Shown here piece by piece: positions 58,638 to 64,000 of a stretch of DNA of 64,000 nucleotides (position 1 is the first letter of the stretch; every line of letters begins with the position of its first letter). This stretch comes from Actinomadura atramentaria DSM 43919. GTDB lineage: Bacteria > Actinomycetota > Actinomycetes > Streptosporangiales > Streptosporangiaceae. The stretch spans positions 1-64,000 of the forward strand of contig NZ_KB907224.1 of assembly GCF_000381885.1 (NCBI RefSeq). Reading direction: 5' to 3'. Position numbers and translations under genes: made by a program. Under the pieces are notes generated by a model. The model saw nothing but the letters and a program-made list of their open reading frames with translations. It did no database searches and was not told where the DNA came from.

Positions 58638-60895
58638 CCGACACCGATGACACGCTCGGGTGCCCGGCCGCGTTCCGGCTCCCCGACCTGACCCTGCCCT
58701 TCCCCCCGCCGGAGCCGCGGCCCGACGCCGCCCGGCTGCGCGCCGCCGCGTGCGACCGGGCGCTGGACCGCGGCGTCCTCGGCCCGCGCGGCCACGAACG
58801 GCTGCTGACCGGCCGCAACCTCGACCTCGGGCTGGCGCTGACCGGGACGGCCCCGCCCGACCGCGCGGCCGTCCCGCTCGACTGGTTCCTGTGGGTCCTG
58901 CTGCTGGACGACCGCATCGACGACGGCCCGTGGGCGCACGACGGCACCCTCGCGGCCTTCACCGAGGCCGCGCTGGCGATCGTCCGGGGCGTCCCCGGCA
59001 CCCCGTTCCCGGGTTTCACGAGCACCGGCGCGGACGCCACGGGCGGCGCGGCCGAGCCGATGCTCACCGACCTGGCCGACGACCTGTGGCCGCGCACCGC
59101 CGCGCTCGCGGGCCCGGCGTGGCGGCACCGCTTCGCCGAGCACCTGGCCCGGCACCTGTGGGCGCAGTGCGACCTGGTGGACCGCCGCGCGGCGGGCAAG
59201 CCGATGGACGTCCACGGCTACGTCGCGGCCCGCCGCGACCTGTTCGGCGCGGACCTGTTCTTCGACCTGATGGAGGCCGCGGACGGGCGCGAGCTGCCCG
59301 CCCGCGCCCGTCCGGCGGTGCTGCGCGAGAGCGCCGCCGACGTCCTGGCCTGGACCAACGACGTGTACTCGCTGGAGAAGGACCTGGCGTTCGGCGAGCC
59401 CGCGAACCTGGTGTGCCTGCTGCGCGACGAGCGCGGCGGGTCCTGGCAGGACGCGGTGGACGCCGCGCACGCGATGATCCGCGAGCGCGTCGCGGCGTTC
59501 CGCGCGGCGCGGCGCGGCGCCGACCCCGCCTACGCGGGGCGGCTCGCGGACGTCCTGGCGGCGTCGCTGGACTGGCACCGCTCGGTCCCCCGCTACCACT
59601 GGCAGGCCGTGCCCTCGACGGGAGCGGGCACGGCCGCCGCGCCGGCGGTACCGGTGGTCGAACTGCTGGCGGAACCGGTGGTGGACACGCGCCGGTCCCC
59701 GCCGAGCCTGCTGTGGCCGTCGTTCGAACGCGACCCGTACGCGCTGTACGCGCGGCTGCGGGCCGAGTTCCCGCTGGTGCGCGACGAGCCGCTGGACGCG
59801 TGGCTGGTGAGCCGCCACGCCGACGTGCGGGCCGCGCTGACCGAGCCGCGCCTGACGCCCCGCAACTACGCCTGGCAGCTGGAGCCGATGTTCGGGCGGA
59901 CGGTCCTGCAGATGGAGGGCCGCGAGCACGCGGCGCACCGGGCGTTCCTGACCCCGGCGTTCCGGGGGCGGGCGCTGGAGCGGCTGGCGGGTTCGGTGCG
60001 GGCGACCGCCGAGCGGCTGGCGGCGCGGCTGGCCGCCGACGTCGCCGACGGCCGCGACGTGGACCTGGTGGAGGGCTTCACCCGGCGGCTCCCGATCGAC
60101 GTGGTCGTGCGGGCCCTCGGCCTGCCGCCGCGGGACGCGCCGCTGTTCCAGGACTGGTACCGGGCGGGCTTCTCCTATCTCGGCAACTACCGGCAGGACC
60201 CGGCGACGCTGGCGCGCGGCCTGACGTCCCGCGACGAGCTGTACGCCTATCTGGAGCCGCACGTCGCGGCGCGCCGCGCGTGTCCGCGCGACGACCTGCT
60301 GTCGGTGCTGTGCGCGGTCCGGGTGGACGGGGAGCCGCTGCCGGACGCGATGGTGAAGGGCTTCTGCGGGGCGCTGCTGGGCGCGGGCGGGGAGACGACC
60401 GACCGGGCGCTGGCGTCGCTGCTGGCGAACCTGCTGGAGCATCCGGCGGTGCTGGCGGGCGTCCGCGCGGACCCGGGGCTGCTGGGCGCGGCGTGGGCGG
60501 AGTCGCTGCGCCGCAACCCGCCCGTCCACGTGGTGCTGCGGCAGGCGGACGGGCCGGTGGACCTGCCGTGCGGGCGGGTTCCCGACGGCGCGACGGTCGC
60601 GTGCCTGGTGGGGTCGGCCAACCGCGACCCCGAGCGGTTCGCCGACCCGGACCGGTTCGACCCCCGGCGGGCCGAGTCGGTGGACCGCGAGTTCACCGGC
60701 GCGGCGACGCATCTGGGCTTCGGCGCGGGCCGCCACTTCTGCCTGGGCGCGCAGCTCGCCCGGATGGAGGCCGAGATCGCGGTGGGCGTGCTGCTGGAGC
60801 GGCTGCCCCGGCTGCGGTGGGCGGAGGGCTTCGTCCCCGTCGAGACGGGGCTGCTGACGCGGGCCCCCGAGGAACTGCTGGTCACGGCGGGTTGA
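58634..60895 (+). CDS. Terpene synthase-cytochrome P450 fusion
   Basis: One continuous 753-residue frame. Residues 1-325 are a class I terpene cyclase with metal motifs DDRIDD (92-97) and NDVYSLEKD (242-250), RYHW near the end. An Ala/Pro/Thr linker (326-355) leads to a P450 (356-753): I-helix GAGGETT (583-589), ExxR Glu623-Arg626, heme loop FGAGRHFCLG with Cys703. All catalytic residues are intact in both halves. It should cyclise a prenyl diphosphate and oxidise the product; redox partners are not nearby. GTG 58634 overlaps a leader ORF. Terpene and chain length unknown. Confidence 0.93.
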   Translation: MTDTDDTLGCPAAFRLPDLTLPFPPPEPRPDAARLRAAACDRALDRGVLGPRGHERLLTGRNLDLGLALTGTAPPDRAAVPLDWFLWVLLLDDRIDDGPWAHDGTLAAFTEAALAIVRGVPGTPFPGFTSTGADATGGAAEPMLTDLADDLWPRTAALAGPAWRHRFAEHLARHLWAQCDLVDRRAAGKPMDVHGYVAARRDLFGADLFFDLMEAADGRELPARARPAVLRESAADVLAWTNDVYSLEKDLAFGEPANLVCLLRDERGGSWQDAVDAAHAMIRERVAAFRAARRGADPAYAGRLADVLAASLDWHRSVPRYHWQAVPSTGAGTAAAPAVPVVELLAEPVVDTRRSPPSLLWPSFERDPYALYARLRAEFPLVRDEPLDAWLVSRHADVRAALTEPRLTPRNYAWQLEPMFGRTVLQMEGREHAAHRAFLTPAFRGRALERLAGSVRATAERLAARLAADVADGRDVDLVEGFTRRLPIDVVVRALGLPPRDAPLFQDWYRAGFSYLGNYRQDPATLARGLTSRDELYAYLEPHVAARRACPRDDLLSVLCAVRVDGEPLPDAMVKGFCGALLGAGGETTDRALASLLANLLEHPAVLAGVRADPGLLGAAWAESLRRNPPVHVVLRQADGPVDLPCGRVPDGATVACLVGSANRDPERFADPDRFDPRRAESVDREFTGAATHLGFGAGRHFCLGAQLARMEAEIAVGVLLERLPRLRWAEGFVPVETGLLTRAPEELLVTAG

Positions 60896-60898
60896 CGG

Positions 60899-60945
60899 CC
60901 GGGCCGGGCCGCCCGGTGCGCACGCGGCGCGGCGGCCCGGCCCGG
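60899..60945 (+). terminator. Terminator after the terpene synthase-P450 gene
   Basis: A perfect 15-bp GC stem (60899-60913 with 60931-60945) around a 17-base loop starts 3 bp after the stop codon and is followed by AAAA. Confidence 0.75.
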
Positions 60946-60990
60946 AAAACCGATTGAGCGCGGTCGGCGCGCCGCGTTACAACGGTCGGC

Positions 60991-61779
60991 ATGCTTCGCA
61001 AGTACCCGCGTACGCCGCATCTGGCGGGGTCGCGGCTGCAGCCCGGCGACGAGGACCTGGCCGCGCTGCCGTTCGCCGACATCGCGGGCCGTCACCTGGT
61101 GGTGGAGGAGAAGCTGGACGGCGCGAACGCCGGGATCAGCTTCGACTCCGGCGGGACGCTGCGGCTGCAGAGCCGCGGCCACTACCTGGCGGGCGGCCCC
61201 CGCGAGCGCCAGTTCGGTCCGTTCAAGGCGTGGGCCGCGTCGGTCCAGGACCTGCTGCGGCCGCGCCTGCGGGACCGGTACGTCCTGTACGGCGAGTGGC
61301 TGTACGCCAAGCACACCGTCTTCTACGACGCGCTGCCGCACTACTTCTGCGAGTTCGACGTCCTCGACCGCACGGACGGGACGTTCCTGTCCACGCCCCG
61401 CCGCCGCGAGCTGCTGGCGGGCACGCCGGTCGCGTCGGCGCCCGTCCTGTACGAGGGCGCGCTGGCGTCGCTGGAGGAGCTGACGCGGTTCGTCGGCCCG
61501 TCCACCTGCCGCACCCCGCGCTGGCGGGACGCGCTGCGCGCGGCGGCCGAGGCGGGCGGCGCGGACCCCGACCGGGTCGCCGCCGAGACCGACGCGGCCG
61601 AGGAGATGGAGGGCCTGTACGTCAAGGTCGAGGAGGACGGCCGCACGGTCGGGCGCTGCAAGTGGGTGCGCCCCGGCTTCCTCACGACGATCCTCGACGC
61701 GGGAACGCACTGGCTGGACCGCCCCGTCGTCGCCAACGGCCTCGCCGACCCGGAGGCGCTGTATGCGCGCGTTCGCTGA
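60991..61779 (+). CDS. RNA ligase-family protein
   Basis: A 262-residue nucleotidyltransferase of the RNA ligase superfamily. Motif I EEKLDGANAG carries the adenylated Lys (KxDG), motif III-like GEWLYAKHTVFYD, motif IV EGLYVKVE and motif V CKWVRPGF. It should seal RNA ends with 5'-phosphate and 3'-OH. The last 17 bp overlap the HD/kinase gene, which supplies end-processing activities, so the two form an RNA repair operon. Substrates, perhaps cleaved tRNAs, are unknown. Confidence 0.87.
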   Translation: MLRKYPRTPHLAGSRLQPGDEDLAALPFADIAGRHLVVEEKLDGANAGISFDSGGTLRLQSRGHYLAGGPRERQFGPFKAWAASVQDLLRPRLRDRYVLYGEWLYAKHTVFYDALPHYFCEFDVLDRTDGTFLSTPRRRELLAGTPVASAPVLYEGALASLEELTRFVGPSTCRTPRWRDALRAAAEAGGADPDRVAAETDAAEEMEGLYVKVEEDGRTVGRCKWVRPGFLTTILDAGTHWLDRPVVANGLADPEALYARVR

Positions 61780-62884
61780 GCTGTGCCCGGCCCCGCCGGA
61801 CTGGCGGGTGCCGTGGCCGGAGATCCGCGCGGCGTTCGCGTGGGTCCGCGACCTGGCGGGCGTCCCGCAGGACGCCGTCCACCACGCCGAGGGCGACGTC
61901 GAGGTCCACACGCGGATGGCGTGCGAGGCGCTGGCGGGGCTGCCGGAGTTCCGGGCGCGGCCGGAGGGCGAGCGCGTCCGGCTGTTCGCGGCGGTGCTGA
62001 TGCACGACGTCGCCAAGCCGTACACCACCCGCGAGGAGGACGGCCGGATCACCGCGCACGGCCACTCGCGCGCCGGGGACCTGATGGTGCGGCGCGTGCT
62101 GTGGGAGCTGGGCGCGGACCCGGCGTGGCGCGAGCACGTCGCGGCGCTGGTCCGCCACCACCAGGTGCCGTTCTGGGCGCTGGAGCGCCCCGACCTGCAG
62201 AAGATCGCGTTCCGCACGAGCCTGCTGGCCCGCAACGACGACCTGGCGGTGCTGGCGACCGCCGACATCCTCGGCCGGGTCTGCGGCGACGCCGACGAGG
62301 TGCTGGAGAGCGTCGCGCTGTTCGCCGAGTACTGCGCCGAGCAGGACTGCCTGGACCGGCCGCGCGCGTTCCCGTCCGACCACGCCCGGTTCTGGTACTT
62401 CCGCCGCGACGGCCGCGACCCGTCCTACGCCGCCTACGACGACACGCGCCTGACGGTGACGGTGATGTCGGGGCTGCCGGGCGCGGGCAAGGACACCTGG
62501 CTGGCGCGCCACCGCCCGGACGTGCCGGTGGTGAGCCTGGACGCGCTGCGCCGCGAGCTGGGCGTCGACCCGGCCGGGGACCAGCGGCCGGTCGCGGCGG
62601 CGGCGTTCGAGCGGGCGCGCGGGCACCTGCGGGCGGGCCGGTCGTTCGCGTGGAACGCCACGAACGTGTCGCGGCAGCTCCGCGAGCGGTGCGTGGGGCT
62701 GGCGGCGTCCTACCGGGCGCGGGTGGAGGTCGTCGCGGTGGAGGCCCCGCCGGGGGTGCTGCGCGAGCGGAACCGGGCGCGGGCCGTCCCGGTGCCGGAC
62801 GCGGTGGTCGACCGGCTCGCGCGCCGCTGGGAGGCGCCCGACCCGACCGAGGCGCACCGGGTGGAGTGGGTCGCGACGGGCTGA
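61763..62884 (+). CDS. HD-domain phosphohydrolase plus P-loop polynucleotide kinase
   Basis: A 373-residue two-domain protein. The N-terminal half is an HD domain (VEVHTRMACEAL, LMHDVAKPYT, AHGHSRAGD, VRHHQVPFWALE), able to act as 3'-phosphatase or 2',3'-cyclic phosphodiesterase. The C-terminal half is a T4 Pnk-like kinase: VMSGLPGAGKDTWLARH (P-loop), VVSLDALRRELG and WNATNVSRQLR. With the overlapping ligase it gives heal-and-seal RNA repair. The fusion order and HD phosphatase resemble known actinomycete Pnk/Rnl pairs rather than T4 Pnkp. Confidence 0.86.
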   Translation: MRAFAELCPAPPDWRVPWPEIRAAFAWVRDLAGVPQDAVHHAEGDVEVHTRMACEALAGLPEFRARPEGERVRLFAAVLMHDVAKPYTTREEDGRITAHGHSRAGDLMVRRVLWELGADPAWREHVAALVRHHQVPFWALERPDLQKIAFRTSLLARNDDLAVLATADILGRVCGDADEVLESVALFAEYCAEQDCLDRPRAFPSDHARFWYFRRDGRDPSYAAYDDTRLTVTVMSGLPGAGKDTWLARHRPDVPVVSLDALRRELGVDPAGDQRPVAAAAFERARGHLRAGRSFAWNATNVSRQLRERCVGLAASYRARVEVVAVEAPPGVLRERNRARAVPVPDAVVDRLARRWEAPDPTEAHRVEWVATG

Positions 62885-62905
62885 CGCGCGTGTGGTGGGA
62901 TGGCC

Positions 62906-62945
62906 CCGTCCAGAAGGCGGGCGAGCCGTCCAGAAGGCGGGCGAG
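62906..62945. repeat. 20-bp tandem direct repeat
   Basis: CCGTCCAGAAGGCGGGCGAG occurs twice head-to-tail without mismatch between the RNA repair gene and the SDR. It overlaps an in-frame ATG of the SDR frame, which argues that the ATG is not the true start. Confidence 0.9.
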
Positions 62946-62956
62946 GGAGGCGGGCG

Positions 62957-63706
62957 GTGGCGGGGACGGGCCGGGTGGCGCTGGTGACCGGCGCGGGGTC
63001 GGGCATCGGCGCGGGCGTCGCGGCGGCGCTGCTGCGCGACGGGTGGCGGGTCGTGCTGGCGGGCCGCCGCGCCGAGGCGCTGCGCGCGACCGCCGGGGGA
63101 AGCGACGCGGCGCTGGTCGTCCCGGCGGACGTGACGTCGCCGGAGTCGGTGGACGCGCTGTTCGCGGCGGCCGCGGACCGGTTCGGCCGGCTGGACCTGC
63201 TGGTGAACAACGCGGGCGTGTTCGGCGCGCCCGCCCCCGTCGAGGACTTCCCGCTCGCCGAGTGGGAGACCGTCCTCGCCACCAATCTGACCGGCGCGTT
63301 CCTGTGCGCGCGGGCGGCGTTCCGGGTGATGCGCGACCAGGACCCGCGCGGCGGCCGGATCATCAACAACGGGTCGCTGTCGGCGCACACGCCCCGGCCG
63401 CGCTCGGTGGCCTACACCGCGAGCAAGCACGCGATGACGGGCCTGACCAAGGCGCTGTCGCTGGAGGGCCGCGCGCACGGGATCGCGTGCGGGCAGATCG
63501 ACATCGGCAACGCGGCGACGGACATGACGGGCGGGTTCGGGACCGGGACGCTCCAGGCGGACGGGTCGGTGCGCGCCGAGCCGGTCATGGACGTCCGCAA
63601 CGCGGTCGACGGCGTCCTCTACATGGCGAACCTGCCGCCGGAGGCGAACGTGCAGTTCATGTCGGTGCTGGCGACGGCGATGCCGTCGTTCGTCGGGCGC
63701 GGCTGA
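62957..63706 (+). CDS. Short-chain dehydrogenase/reductase
   Basis: A 249-residue SDR: VTGAGSGIGAGV cofactor motif, NNAGVFG, catalytic Ser in INNGSLSAHTPRP, YTASKHAMTG with Tyr/Lys and QIDIGNAATDM. GTG 62957 (VAGTGRV) with GGGAGG upstream is chosen over ATG 62900, whose first codons run through a tandem repeat. It is probably its own unit. Substrate unknown. Confidence 0.88.
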   Translation: MAGTGRVALVTGAGSGIGAGVAAALLRDGWRVVLAGRRAEALRATAGGSDAALVVPADVTSPESVDALFAAAADRFGRLDLLVNNAGVFGAPAPVEDFPLAEWETVLATNLTGAFLCARAAFRVMRDQDPRGGRIINNGSLSAHTPRPRSVAYTASKHAMTGLTKALSLEGRAHGIACGQIDIGNAATDMTGGFGTGTLQADGSVRAEPVMDVRNAVDGVLYMANLPPEANVQFMSVLATAMPSFVGRG

Positions 63707-63860
63707 GCGGCCCGCTCCCCTCCCCCGCCCCTCCCCCGCGCCGGGTTCGCCCGAGTTCGTTCGGGTTCGACGTGCCGTGACGGGGCGTACACCGGCCGTG
63801 CCGACAGAGAATTTCCGAACGCGCCGTTGCGTTCCGGAGGCTGAGTCCTAGGATCGTCGT

Positions 63861-64000
63861 GTGCTGCGCCCCCGATACCCGCTGCGGACCCGCCGCCTGC
63901 TGCTGCGCCCGTTCGAGCCCGGCGATCTGGACGGCCTGTACGCCTACCAGTCCCTGCCGGACGTCACGCGGTACCTGACCTGGGAGCCCCGCACGCGCGA
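63861..64000 (+). CDS. GNAT acetyltransferase, RimJ/RimL type (cut by window edge)
   Basis: The first 46 codons of an acetyltransferase: TRRLLLRPFEPGDLDGLYAYQSLPDVTRYL, the standard N-terminus of RimJ/RimL-like proteins. GTG 63861 is the likely start. The upstream 154 bp hold no gene; a GTTCG-rich stretch at 63745-63770 is the only feature. The rest lies outside the window. Confidence 0.82.
   Translation, partial: MLRPRYPLRTRRLLLRPFEPGDLDGLYAYQSLPDVTRYLTWEPRTR

Noticed and set aside
1..64000. rRNA, tRNA or riboswitch genes
   Set aside because: No tRNA cloverleaf, rRNA core, or conserved riboswitch (for example cobalamin near the mutase genes) was found by eye; a covariance-model scan would be decisive.

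Overview
The window is very GC-rich actinomycete chromosome: GTG and TTG starts are common, genes are coupled through GTGA/ATGA overlaps, and regulators are mostly TetR type. The right-centre holds a hydroxamate/piperazate biosynthetic cluster of the kind known from Actinomadura (matlystatin), so a member of the Thermomonosporaceae, perhaps close to Actinomadura atramentaria, is the best guess. I saw no rRNA, tRNA or CRISPR array.

Left part (1-15.4 kb): two tandem GT39 membrane glycosyltransferases and a GT2-GtrA protein form a cell-envelope glycosylation operon next to an OmpR-type two-component system. An alanine-rich helical protein of unknown role, a GNAT acetyltransferase, a drug-type ABC exporter with a divergent TetR regulator, an ECF41 sigma factor with its DoxX partner, and a tyrosine recombinase follow.

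Middle (15.4-32.2 kb): a HelR-type RNA polymerase-recycling ATPase sits behind a near-perfect rifamycin-associated element. Next come a YCII protein, a second ABC exporter with DUF4097 and GbsR/MarR genes, and several small enzyme-regulator pairs (MBL hydrolase/TetR, TetX-like monooxygenase/TetR, SDR/TetR). Two half-deleted genes (aldo/keto reductase and XRE regulator) are joined head to head by one deletion scar. A coiled-coil protein with a Cys/His motif is preceded by strong inverted repeats.

Biosynthetic cluster (32.2-56.5 kb): eighteen consecutive leftward genes, most overlapping by a few bases. They encode an alkylmalonyl branch (crotonyl-CoA carboxylase/reductase homologue, epimerase, B12 mutase large and small subunits, MeaB GTPase), a piperazate branch (ornithine N-hydroxylase plus KtzT/PaiB-like protein), amide and N-oxidation enzymes (asparagine synthetase, AurF-like diiron protein), a dissected NRPS (A, PCP, two C proteins), an A-PCP-KS-AT-PCP hybrid, an MbtH-thioesterase fusion, an acyl-CoA dehydrogenase-like decarboxylase/dehydrogenase, and an MFS pump with its repressor. 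The set matches the published logic of matlystatin/actinonin-type N-hydroxy-2-pentylsuccinamic acid metalloproteinase inhibitors. A CRP-type palindrome lies at the head of the operon, and duplicated operators for a nearby TetR flank the next gene upstream.

Right end (56.7-64 kb): a quinone-oxidoreductase/TetR pair, a single-polypeptide terpene synthase-cytochrome P450 fusion with a 20-residue leader ORF, a two-gene RNA repair locus (RNA ligase; HD plus polynucleotide-kinase-like), an SDR, and the start of a GNAT acetyltransferase cut by the window edge.
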